A DNA stretch of 64,000 nucleotides from contig NZ_MQWC01000004.1 in assembly GCF_002954405.1 (NCBI RefSeq), positions 1 through 64,000 of the forward strand, given 5' to 3'. A model generated the notes under the pieces. That model did not search any database. It was not told where the DNA came from and worked only from the letters and a program-made list of their open reading frames with translations. Each line of letters begins with the position of its first letter. Position 1 is the first letter of the stretch. This DNA is from Salinibacter sp. 10B. Its GTDB lineage: Bacteria > Bacteroidota > Rhodothermia > Rhodothermales > Salinibacteraceae. A program made the translations under genes and the position numbers. Of this stretch, positions 27,731-35,615 are shown piece after piece.

Positions 27731-28672
27731 TCACGACGGATCGAGCGTCTTGATCCGGCGGAGCAACCGTACTTCTTCTGGGGTTTGCGGACGATTTGTT
27801 GAAGGAGAAAACGCGTCCACACCCGCATTGCGAACGTCGAGGGGCTGAATCTGAGATCGAAGGGAGTGGACGAGGCGATCGGGGGATTCACAGAACGATT
27901 CGTAGTCGACGGAAAGAACCCGGTGGGCGGGAAGGGCCGACAGGTCGTCGTTCATCTTCTGGTGGAGGCCGTGCAATTGATGGGCGATTTGTTCATCGAC
28001 GGGACGAGAGGCGAGGCGTTGGTGGTTGGGGGGGCGAGCCGACCACCAGTTGGTCGGATCGTCGAGGTGTTCGTGTCGGGCGCGGAGCAGCGAAAGCGCC
28101 ACGTCTGACCAATCTCGATGTACCCGGAGAAACACTGCATTCGGAAAAATCGACGCGAGGGCCGGGATGCGGAGCAGGTGCTTGACGTTTTTGTTTACAA
28201 AGGGAAGAGTCCCAAAGACGTGTTGCACGAAGGCGACAGTGCGACGCATTGTGCGCCGATCACGGGTCGAAACGTCATCGGGGAGAATGTACTCGTCGAA
28301 TCCAAAGAAGCGTCCCCAGAAGCGCCCGGCCTCATGAGGAGCCATCGGCCCGGTGACGGACCCGTAGCGGCTCGCGAAATCCGATCGGTACTCGTCGTGA
28401 CAGGTATGCTGGACCCATGTGGCCAGACAGGGGGCTAGGTAATATCGGCCCACTCCGTTTGTAAAGTAGGCGACCGATAGGCGATGGACGACGTACTGGT
28501 AAATCAGCGTCGTCCCGGAGCGAGGAAGGCCGAGAATGAAGAGCACCGGTTGCGTTCGCGACCGGGTGCGGAGAAGGAGGACCCGCTCCAAAAGAGCGGC
28601 GAGGTATACGTCGGCCTCGCACAGGCGGGATATTCCTTTTCGACCCTTCTTCCGAATCAGATCCATCATCAT
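27731..28672 (-). CDS. Sulfotransferase 4
   Basis: 313 residues from ATG 28672, chosen because its ATG overlaps the TGA of the upstream gene (ATGA at 28672-28669), a coupling arrangement; the frame extends to 28726 without domain content. A phosphosulfate loop LPRSGTTLIYQYV and a 3'-phosphate site LRVHRDWSDVALSLLRA are visible. It also has the 'PFVNKNVKHLLRIPAL' segment of the Sulfotransfer_3/STF family and VDYESFCESPDRLV near the end. It belongs to the minus-strand polysaccharide operon; the acceptor is unknown. Confidence 0.88.
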   Translation of the reverse strand: MMMDLIRKKGRKGISRLCEADVYLAALLERVLLLRTRSRTQPVLFILGLPRSGTTLIYQYVVHRLSVAYFTNGVGRYYLAPCLATWVQHTCHDEYRSDFASRYGSVTGPMAPHEAGRFWGRFFGFDEYILPDDVSTRDRRTMRRTVAFVQHVFGTLPFVNKNVKHLLRIPALASIFPNAVFLRVHRDWSDVALSLLRARHEHLDDPTNWWSARPPNHQRLASRPVDEQIAHQLHGLHQKMNDDLSALPAHRVLSVDYESFCESPDRLVHSLRSQIQPLDVRNAGVDAFSPSTNRPQTPEEVRLLRRIKTLDPS

Positions 28673-29622
28673 CCGAACACCGTTTCCAGGAGGGAGCGCG
28701 TATAGGTGCGACGCTTCACCGGCCATTTTTTGGCTCCGAAGCGGGATTTAAACTGTGCAACGCCGTCGTGGCCTCCGCTCGGATTGAAGTCGTAGTACTG
28801 GTATCCCTCGTCCAACGCTGCCTCTATGATGTCGGTGTGCAAGACATTGTTTGGGCGGTAGTCGAAGTATTCCTCATGGGCGGCGCCGTGCCAGTACGAG
28901 ACGTGCTGATTCCAACTGAAGGTGAGGGCCCCGGAAGCGACTGCGTCGTCCACCCAGGCGAGCCACAGGGTGATTGTGTCCGGGTGAGACTGAGACAGAG
29001 AATGAGCTTCTTCGAAGAGGGGCCAGGGATAGCCACTGGAGGGGTCTTCGCCCCATCGCTCCAGGGACGCCTGATAGGCCTCGTAGTAGCGCCGGTACTC
29101 CTCCAGTGTGGTCGCCGGTTGAACCGAAACGCCCTCCCGGCGTCCTTTCTTTAAGCTGCTCCGGTGGCCGCGGGAGTATTCGGAAATAATCGTATCGAGG
29201 TCACGGTCGAGCTCAAGGATGTGGGTAAAGTCGTGCTCCACTTCCCCGTCCGAGAGGTTTGGAGTCGGTTCATCGTCAGCGATGGGGTTCGAGATGAACT
29301 TGAATTTCTTGCCGTTCTTCGAGAAGACCTCCTCGTACAGCGATTGCACCTCAGCGTCGGGAAGAGGGCCGTCGGCCACGATGCCTCCGTAGCAGCCTGC
29401 AAACGTTGACACGTATTTCTGCAGCATGCGACGTTCCCTGAGCAGCGGAAAGACCGCACGGGTTCCATTCTCGAACACGGCCCCAAGCGTGCAATCCGCT
29501 CGGGTAGAGTCGGCATGAACAGCCAGCCGATGCCAAAGGGGAGTGTGGTAGAAGGTCGCGTTCGGACAGTCCTGAACGATCTCCCACCAAAACGCGTCGT
29601 CGACGGACTCAAGGAGTTCCAT
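28669..29622 (-). CDS. FemAB/GNAT-like acyltransferase
   Basis: 317 residues with a GNAT (Acetyltransf_6 / FemAB-like) fold. The N-terminus has NATFYHTPLWHRLA, the middle SRGHRSSLKKGRREGVSV, and the C-terminal half GALTFSWNQHVSYWHGAAHEEYFDYRPNNVLHTDIIEAALDEGYQYYDFNPSGGHDGVAQFKSRFGAKKW; the closing G..FK..FG segment is diagnostic. Family members attach acyl groups or amino acids, in peptidoglycan bridges or in exopolysaccharide loci. Here it sits directly after the sugar aminotransferase, so N-acylation of the amino sugar that enzyme makes is a reasonable guess. Its stop codon overlaps the next sulfotransferase start. Confidence 0.87.
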   Translation of the reverse strand: MELLESVDDAFWWEIVQDCPNATFYHTPLWHRLAVHADSTRADCTLGAVFENGTRAVFPLLRERRMLQKYVSTFAGCYGGIVADGPLPDAEVQSLYEEVFSKNGKKFKFISNPIADDEPTPNLSDGEVEHDFTHILELDRDLDTIISEYSRGHRSSLKKGRREGVSVQPATTLEEYRRYYEAYQASLERWGEDPSSGYPWPLFEEAHSLSQSHPDTITLWLAWVDDAVASGALTFSWNQHVSYWHGAAHEEYFDYRPNNVLHTDIIEAALDEGYQYYDFNPSGGHDGVAQFKSRFGAKKWPVKRRTYTRSLLETVFG

Positions 29623-29642
29623 AAGGAAAAGCTATGGGGCCG

Positions 29643-30800
29643 TTATCGGAGTTGCGTTGCGATAAGGTCAGCGGTCCGCGCCGCGAGCTCGTCGGCGTCG
29701 TCCGCCAGCTGGGGATGGAGCGGCAGGCGAATGAGGGTCTCGCTGCACTGCTGGGTGGTGGGGAGCGTCACACTTTCATCCAAGTACTGCTGTGCAAAGG
29801 GGGAAGAATGAAGGGGAATGTAATGGAAGGAGGCGTCGATCCCATGGTCCTTGAGCACATCCAGAAGCGCATTGCGGCGCTGGGAGGTGTCGACTCGGAA
29901 GAAGAAGATGTGGTAGTTTGAGTCACATGCATCCGGGATGGGGGGGAGGTGGAGCGGTCCGTCTTGGGCCAGCGGGCGAAGGGCGTCGTAATAGGCATTC
30001 CAGACAGTCCTGCGCTGCTTTTTGATGTGTTCTCGTTTGGACAACTGCACCTGCAGGATGGCAGCGAGAATGTCCGACGGGATGTAGCTGCTGCCCTCGT
30101 GTACCCAGGTGTACCGGTCGACCTCGCCCCGGATAAAGGCGGATCGGTTGGTCCCCTTCTCACGAACGAGCTCAGCCTTGCGGGCAAGATCTTCGTCGTC
30201 GGTCAGAAAGGCCCCGCCTTCGCCGCAGGTGATGTTTTTGGTCTCATGAAAGCTGTAGCAGCCGATGTCGCCGATCGTGCCGAGGGGCGTGCCGTCGTAG
30301 TAGGCATCCACGCCCTGTGCGGCGTCCTCAATTAGGTAGAGGTCATGATCGTCGGCCAGGGCCGAGAGGGCCTCCATGTCACAGGACACCCCAGCATAGT
30401 GGACGGGGACGATCGCCTTGGTGCGCGGCGTGATCTTATCCGCGACATCGTCGACGTCGATGTTGAGGGTGTCCGGCCGGATGTCGGCAAACACGGGGGT
30501 TGCCCCACGGAGGACGACGGCATTGGCAGAGGAGACGAAGTTGAAGCTCGGCATGATCACCTCATCCCCCGGCCCCACGTCGATCACCATCATGGCCATC
30601 TCCAGCGCATGGGTGCACGAGGTGGTGAGGAAGACGTGGTCGATGTCCAGCCAGTCTTCCATCTGGGTCTCCACCTGTTGGGTCACGGGGCCATCGCCCC
30701 GGAGCGTGCCCGATTCGAGCACGTCCGCTACAGCGTCGGCTTCGGCTTTCCCCAAAAGGGGTTTGTTGAAGGCAATCGTGCGCGCGGTCTGTTCGCTCAT
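29643..30800 (-). CDS. DegT/DnrJ-family sugar aminotransferase, WecE/RffA-like
   Basis: 385 residues, PLP fold-type I. Lys188 in SFHETKNITCGEGG is the PLP lysine. LTTSCTHALEMAM and EDAAQGVDAYYDG frame the cofactor site. The late segment NRSAFIRGEVDRYTWVHEGSSY fits WecE (dTDP-4-dehydro-6-deoxy-glucose aminotransferase, forming dTDP-fucosamine) better than the generic DegT group. It would make a 4-amino-4,6-dideoxy sugar nucleotide for the surface polymer. It is the second gene of the operon, 12 bp after sulfotransferase 5 and 20 bp before the FemAB-like gene. The exact substrate is inferred from family resemblance. Confidence 0.93.
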   Translation of the reverse strand: MSEQTARTIAFNKPLLGKAEADAVADVLESGTLRGDGPVTQQVETQMEDWLDIDHVFLTTSCTHALEMAMMVIDVGPGDEVIMPSFNFVSSANAVVLRGATPVFADIRPDTLNIDVDDVADKITPRTKAIVPVHYAGVSCDMEALSALADDHDLYLIEDAAQGVDAYYDGTPLGTIGDIGCYSFHETKNITCGEGGAFLTDDEDLARKAELVREKGTNRSAFIRGEVDRYTWVHEGSSYIPSDILAAILQVQLSKREHIKKQRRTVWNAYYDALRPLAQDGPLHLPPIPDACDSNYHIFFFRVDTSQRRNALLDVLKDHGIDASFHYIPLHSSPFAQQYLDESVTLPTTQQCSETLIRLPLHPQLADDADELAARTADLIATQLR

Positions 30801-30812
30801 GATGCGGAGAGG

Positions 30813-31667
30813 TCAGGAGGGTTCGTCGTGCAGCGTCCAACTCGGAATACGCCGACCGAGAAATTGAAACAGGGCCTCATTTTCGGGCCGGTACATTTCG
30901 TAGAGGGTTCGAATTGCAGCCTCGGTGGGACGTTTCTTGTAATTCCGACGGAGAAGGTATTTGTCGATGGCTTTGACCAAGGGGCTCACCACCGGAAGGT
31001 AATATCGGAGGTACAAGCCGGTTTTCGACACGCCCGCTGGATTCTGTCGCTCCTTCACTTCAGTAAAGGAGAAGGACGGATCCACGCCGAGAAACTGAGT
31101 GACCTTCTCCAATCCGTGTTCGGGGTGAGCGAGAACATCTTCTTCAAAGACGAGGACAAGGAGTTGCTCGCGATCAAACAGCTCCAAATACGTCTGAATG
31201 TGCTGGTAATAGCGTCCATAGTCGAGGACGCCGTGGGGAGCAATCAGGTGATGCTTGTCGCCCGTGAGGAGCGCATCCATGCTGTACTTCGGGCAAAGGC
31301 GCCTGGTTCGGAACAGGTGATTGACCGCCGACACGGCTCGGTCCACAGGATTCCGAACCAGCATGATGAGCTTTGCGTCGGGAAGGGTATCATGGATGTT
31401 TCGATGTACGGAGGGGAGGTGCCCCTCGGCCCCTTCCTGGTTGGTCCAGCAATAGTCGGGGGTTTTTTCTCCGATGGCGGTTTCGTTCTGCACGTCCTCA
31501 AAGAACTGCCGATACCAGGAGAGCCCCTTCTCGAAGCGGTCTCGCTTGTCGAAAAAGTGGACCTCCTCCCGCGGCAGGTAGATGTCGGGGTGCTGCCGCA
31601 ACTGACGAAGCAGCCAGGTCGTCCCTGCCTTCTGGGCGCCGATGATAAGAAAATTGGGGAGCGGCAT
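30813..31667 (-). CDS. Sulfotransferase 5, first gene of the polysaccharide operon
   Basis: 284 residues from ATG 31667, where the fold begins (PLPNFLIIGAQKAGTTWL); the open frame reaches 31904 but would run through the terminator of the aldolase gene. The phosphosulfate loop is AQKAGTTWLLRQLRQHPDIY and the 3'-phosphate site MLVRNPVDRAVSAVNH. EEVHFFD and GEKTPDYCW are typical of the heparan-sulfate-like Sulfotransfer_1 group. It resembles sulfotransferase 1 (17834-18688) closely in these motifs, more than the other three. The promoter of the operon should lie between 31668 and the terminator at 31804. Confidence 0.9.
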   Translation of the reverse strand: MPLPNFLIIGAQKAGTTWLLRQLRQHPDIYLPREEVHFFDKRDRFEKGLSWYRQFFEDVQNETAIGEKTPDYCWTNQEGAEGHLPSVHRNIHDTLPDAKLIMLVRNPVDRAVSAVNHLFRTRRLCPKYSMDALLTGDKHHLIAPHGVLDYGRYYQHIQTYLELFDREQLLVLVFEEDVLAHPEHGLEKVTQFLGVDPSFSFTEVKERQNPAGVSKTGLYLRYYLPVVSPLVKAIDKYLLRRNYKKRPTEAAIRTLYEMYRPENEALFQFLGRRIPSWTLHDEPS

Positions 31668-31803
31668 CGGGCGACGGATCGGGCCCGGTGTGGGCCGGGG
31701 ATTCTGAACGAAATCGGAGAGGGGCTGCGGGAATAATTTTTCCAGTTGAAGACGAGGACGGACAGGACGTTTCTCATTGGCGTGGCCATCCCGTCCAATT
31801 CCC

Positions 31804-31842
31804 AAAGAAAAAAGGCGACCCCCCGTGCTGGGGGGGCCGCCT
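31804..31842 (-). terminator. Rho-independent terminator of the aldolase gene
   Basis: On the minus strand a G+C-rich stem (pairing within 31813-31842, with a C6/G6 core) is followed by TTTTTT C TTT. It lies 55 bp past the aldolase stop and before the polysaccharide operon on the same strand, so it should insulate the two units. Confidence 0.9.
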
Positions 31843-31896
31843 CTGTTGGGACAACTCGAAAGCGCCAAAGGGCGCGGTTCGAGGAAAGGAGGGCAC

Positions 31897-32979
31897 CTAG
31901 GCAATGGTGATGTCGTCGTTCAAATACACGTCCTGGATGGCGTTCAGAATCTCGACGCCGTCCGTCATTGGCTTCTGGAACGCCTTCCGCCCCGTGATGA
32001 GCCCCATGCCGCCGGCGCGCTTGTTGATCACGGCCGTGCGCACGACCTGCTGAAGGTCATTTTCGCCGCTGCTGCCGCCAGAGTTGATGAGTCCACACCG
32101 GCCCATGTAGCAGTTGGCCACCTGGTAGCGCGTCATATCGATCGGATGGTCCGTCAGCAGGTTCTCGTAGATGCCCGACGGATCTTTCGCATAGCCGCTA
32201 TCCTTGTGTTCACGCACCGCCTGGTAGCCGCCGTTCACCGTCGGCTGCTTGGCCTTGATGATGTCGGCCTCCAGGGTGGAGCCGAGGTGGTTGGCCTGGG
32301 CCGTGAGGTCGGACGACGCCTCGTAGTTAGTGCCGTCGATGACGAACTCTTTGTTGCGGACGTAGCACCAGAGGACGGTGGTCATGCCCAGCTCATGGGC
32401 GTGGGCGAACATCTTCGAGATTTCCTGCAGCTGGCGGTTTGACTCCTCGGAGCCCCAGTACACCGTTGCGCCGACGCCGAGGCACCCCATCTCGTGGGCG
32501 TCCTCAATCTGAGCGTACGGCACCTGGTCGTACCGGTTCGGATACGACAGGAGCTCGCTGTGGTTGAGCTTCAGGATGAAGGGGATCTTGTGGGCGTACT
32601 TGCGGGCCACGGAGCCGAGCACGCCGTACGTGGAGGCCACGGCGTTGCACCCGCCCTCAAGGGCCAGCTTCACGATGTTCTCCGGCTCAAAGTAGATGGG
32701 GTTGGGGGCAAAGCTGGTGCCGGCGGAGTGCTCGATGCCCTGGTCGACCGGCAGAATGGAGAGGTAGCCCGTGCCGCCGAGTCGTCCGTTGTCGAAGATC
32801 TCCTGCATGGACCGGAGGACGCGCGGGTTGCGATCGGAGTCGTACCACACGCGGTCGACGAAGTCGCCGCCGGGAAGGTGAAGGTCCTCCTTTGGAATGG
32901 TATCGCATTCGTGTTCGAGCAGCTCCTCGGCCTCATCCCCGAGGAGATCAGCCGTGCGGGTGAGGGTTGCTTCGGCCAT
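31897..32979 (-). CDS. fbaB: Class I fructose-bisphosphate aldolase (FbaB/DhnA type)
   Basis: 360 residues from ATG 32979 ([19 protein letters not shown]); an upstream extension to 33099 lacks family sequence. It is the archaeal/bacterial DhnA-type class I aldolase, longer than the archaeal form and close to E. coli FbaB length. Visible family segments are [43 protein letters not shown] and [17 protein letters not shown]. It cleaves or forms fructose 1,6-bisphosphate through a Schiff base, with no metal needed, in glycolysis/gluconeogenesis in the cytoplasm. The gene is monocistronic by position and has its own strong terminator. Confidence 0.95.
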   Translation of the reverse strand: MAEATLTRTADLLGDEAEELLEHECDTIPKEDLHLPGGDFVDRVWYDSDRNPRVLRSMQEIFDNGRLGGTGYLSILPVDQGIEHSAGTSFAPNPIYFEPENIVKLALEGGCNAVASTYGVLGSVARKYAHKIPFILKLNHSELLSYPNRYDQVPYAQIEDAHEMGCLGVGATVYWGSEESNRQLQEISKMFAHAHELGMTTVLWCYVRNKEFVIDGTNYEASSDLTAQANHLGSTLEADIIKAKQPTVNGGYQAVREHKDSGYAKDPSGIYENLLTDHPIDMTRYQVANCYMGRCGLINSGGSSGENDLQQVVRTAVINKRAGGMGLITGRKAFQKPMTDGVEILNAIQDVYLNDDITIA

Positions 32980-33250
32980 GGGGTCAGTCGGGTCTGGTGC
33001 AACAGATTGGGGAGAAGTGGAACGGCCGGTCGACGAGCGGCGAAGACCAGCACGTTTTCCTATCGAAGCAGCATACGAAATCGTAATGAATGAATCCAAA
33101 AGGAGGCGTGGGTTTTAGACCAATTGACTGGGAAAACACAAGAAATGTATGGAAGTGCTTCCGAGTGTGAGAAGTCTTTCGCCCGTCGCTTTGTCAGCTG
33201 GGTGCGTCGTCTCTTTCCAGATCTTGATGCCTCATGAATCCGCAGCACAC

Positions 33251-34432
33251 TCAAGAGGTCGGGGAAGCCGGGCTGTCGCCGTAGCCCGTCAATTCAACGT
33301 AGCCGCGACCCGAATGGGAGCCCGTTACGCGCACGGCGCCTTCCCAGTATCGTACCGAGACGTCCAGCTCTTGCCCTGGGAAGTACGGCGTGATGCGGAG
33401 ATCGATGTCCCGGCTCGGAATCCGAAGCGTCCAGTCGACCGGATAGGTATGTGTGCCGTCCGGGGAGGTCCAGGTGTCATGGATCTCCAGAGACACGTCC
33501 GCGGCCGTAACGCTTTCCGTTGAACCGTCCGGCCCCACGAGGGTGCCGTCGCTGAAGCGGCTGGCGGACCCGTCCGCGTTGCGGAGCTGGTAATACATGA
33601 GTTCGCGGCCGTCGTCGAGCTGGAGAGAGAACCAATCCCAGCCCACCTGATTGGGGCCGAGGGCAGAGGTGCTCCACTCTCGGTCCATCCAGCTCTCTCC
33701 CGTCACGGCGAGGGTGTCGCCGGACGTCATTAGGGTGCCCTTTGTGTCGAGGCGCGTGTAGGAATAATAGTAAGACGCATTGCCCTGACCCGGGCCTTTT
33801 TGGCTCAGCCCGCGATCCCCCTGGAGGACCATCGGCTTCTCGGGACGCAGCGTGAGGTTGACGCCGACCTCTGGGGTGCGGGCCTGAAGGCGAATGGGGA
33901 ACGTCGATCCCTCCTGCACACTCTGCATCGACCAGTCTTCCAGCCACACCCGAAACGGTTCGGCCTGCGCTCCAGCGATGCCGGCGCCCCCCCGGCCGAA
34001 GCGCTCAAATGCGTGGAACGTCTTGGCGTCGCCGTTGCTGAGCGCAAAATGAGCCATGTAGAACTGATTGGTGCGCCAGTCGGATCCCGCAGAGGCGAGG
34101 ACAGCCGTGTTGTGGTCCGGCGGAGTCAGGGCAAATCGGAAAATGGTGAGCTCGTAGCCGAACGGGGTGCCCGAGGGGCCGTCGATGTTGCCGGTCACGT
34201 ACCACCACTCATTTTTGAAGTCGCGGTGCGGCCCATGGTCGGCGGGAAACGAGAAGTCGCGGACAGTCGTGGCTCGCTGATAGCCTGTAGTATCGCTGCT
34301 CATCGCGTCGGCGACCGAAACCGACGTCTGCAGGGTATCGTCATCGGGCGCAGTCGTGAGCCAGTAGGTTCCAGCGCCCAGTGCAACGACGAAGAGGACA
34401 GCGGCAAGGACACCGGATCGGGAGCGACGCAT
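33251..34432 (-). CDS. AttH/CrtC-like lipocalin-domain protein, secreted or membrane-anchored
   Basis: 393 residues with an N-terminal hydrophobic segment (about 8-27) that serves as signal or anchor. The body follows the AttH / carotenoid 1,2-hydratase (CrtC) family: FPADHGPHRDFKNEWWYVTGNI, FGYELTIFRFAL, FYMAHFALS, GESWMDREWSTS, VGWDWFSLQLDDGRELMYYQLR, and a closing YVELTGY. In many bacteria such proteins accompany an ABC exporter (att/LolCDE-like) and have no proven carotenoid activity. Here the closest ABC gene is 4.5 kb away. Either an envelope lipid-binding role or carotenoid hydration is possible; the first is favoured by the export signal. It is divergent from the SDR gene. Confidence 0.85.
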   Translation of the reverse strand: MRRSRSGVLAAVLFVVALGAGTYWLTTAPDDDTLQTSVSVADAMSSDTTGYQRATTVRDFSFPADHGPHRDFKNEWWYVTGNIDGPSGTPFGYELTIFRFALTPPDHNTAVLASAGSDWRTNQFYMAHFALSNGDAKTFHAFERFGRGGAGIAGAQAEPFRVWLEDWSMQSVQEGSTFPIRLQARTPEVGVNLTLRPEKPMVLQGDRGLSQKGPGQGNASYYYSYTRLDTKGTLMTSGDTLAVTGESWMDREWSTSALGPNQVGWDWFSLQLDDGRELMYYQLRNADGSASRFSDGTLVGPDGSTESVTAADVSLEIHDTWTSPDGTHTYPVDWTLRIPSRDIDLRITPYFPGQELDVSVRYWEGAVRVTGSHSGRGYVELTGYGDSPASPTS

Positions 34433-34579
34433 TGTGTCAGGGAAACCTTCTAGAGAAGTCAGGACCCGATCGAACGAGCTCAGCAGTGCCCGGTTCGAGC
34501 GCCCGTGGCGGATCGGGGAAGGTATTACGAAAACGATTCGAGTAGGCGCACTTTGCTCTGTATAACACGAAGGCGAACG

Positions 34580-35374
34580 ATGGATTTACAGCTAGACGAT
34601 CAGGTTGCCGTAATCACCGGAGGGAGTGCTGGAATTGGCCGAGCTACTGCGGAGGGATTGGCCCGAGAGGGGGTACACGTGGCGCTATGTGCTCGAGACG
34701 AGGAGGCAACGAAAGACGCAGCCCGGGGGCTGAGAGCGGACCACGGCGTTGAGGCGCTCGGAGCGGCCGTGGACGTCACTGATCCGGACGACGTGGCGCG
34801 GTTTTCAGAGCGCGTTCTCAATACATTCGACGGAGTCGACATTCTCATCAACAATGCTGGCGTGGGGACGAACGAAACGATCCTGGGGGCCTCTGATGAG
34901 AAGTGGCAGTATCATTGGGACTTGCACGTCATGGCGGCGGTCCGGATGGCCCGGCAGTTCGTTCCGTCCATGCAAGCACGAGACGGAGGGGTCGTTCTCC
35001 ATAACGCCTCGATTTGTGCCCGCCAGCCGCTCGACCACGAGCCCATCTACAATGTTACCAAGGCGGCTCTGTCGATGCTCTCGAAGTGCCTGGCCAACGA
35101 GGTGGCCGACGACGACATCCGGGTCAACTGTGTCAATCCGGGGCTTGTACAGACGGAGCCCTGGGAGGAGGCAGCCCGCGAGGAAACGAGGGGAGAGGAG
35201 CGGGACTGGACCGACTTTCTCTCCGAGATTGCGGAAGAGAACACGCCGATTGGTCGGTTTGCCTCTCCGGACGAGCTGGCGGACTTCCTGGTTTTTCTCT
35301 GCTCGCCCCGTGCCAGCTACTGCCTCGGGTCTACGTACTACGTCGACGGCGGCTGGCTGAACGTTGTCAACTAG
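34580..35374 (+). CDS. SDR-family NAD(P)-dependent oxidoreductase
   Basis: 264 residues from ATG 34580, where the Rossmann fold begins. The cofactor motif is ITGGSAGIGRATAEGL, with NNAG at INNAGVGTNETI. The catalytic Ser is in VVLHNASICARQPL, and the YxxxK pair is in PIYNVTKAAL, so Tyr and Lys are present. The C-terminal end SPRASYCLGSTYYVDGGW is classical. It catalyses NAD(P)-linked oxidation or reduction of an alcohol/ketone, cytoplasmic; the substrate cannot be read from the sequence. It ends 241 bp before the sulfur trio on the same strand and is probably a separate unit. Confidence 0.92.
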   Translation: MDLQLDDQVAVITGGSAGIGRATAEGLAREGVHVALCARDEEATKDAARGLRADHGVEALGAAVDVTDPDDVARFSERVLNTFDGVDILINNAGVGTNETILGASDEKWQYHWDLHVMAAVRMARQFVPSMQARDGGVVLHNASICARQPLDHEPIYNVTKAALSMLSKCLANEVADDDIRVNCVNPGLVQTEPWEEAAREETRGEERDWTDFLSEIAEENTPIGRFASPDELADFLVFLCSPRASYCLGSTYYVDGGWLNVVN

Positions 35375-35483
35375 TGCGAGGATTGTGAAGCACGTCTGGC
35401 TCAGGGAGTAGGGTATGGAGGGAAATCCCCACTGGGCGGTAAGAAAATTCACCACAGCTGCATGGGAAGAATGTCCGTCATTG

Positions 35484-35501
35484 TGAGTGAGCGATCACTC
35501 A
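35484..35501. promoter_or_regulatory. TetR-operator-like palindrome upstream of the sulfur trio
   Basis: TGAGTGA-GCGA-TCACTCA: two perfect 7-bp arms around a 4-base centre, 115 bp before the SQR-like start codon and 110 bp after the SDR stop. Size and symmetry fit TetR-family operators. No TetR-type regulator gene is present in the window. Confidence 0.6.
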
Positions 35502-35615
35502 TACCTTAGTCATTGAACTGATTGCCGGTCGGTGAAGGGCCTCGGCAAGAGCAGCTGGGCCCTGCCGACCTGGGTATAACTTCAACGACATCTATCCTAC
35601 TCCGGACATGAGCCC

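Noticed and set aside
30345-31736. 463-codon + strand frame across the aminotransferase and sulfotransferase genes
   Set aside because: Shadow of two well-supported minus-strand genes; no domain, signal or start context.
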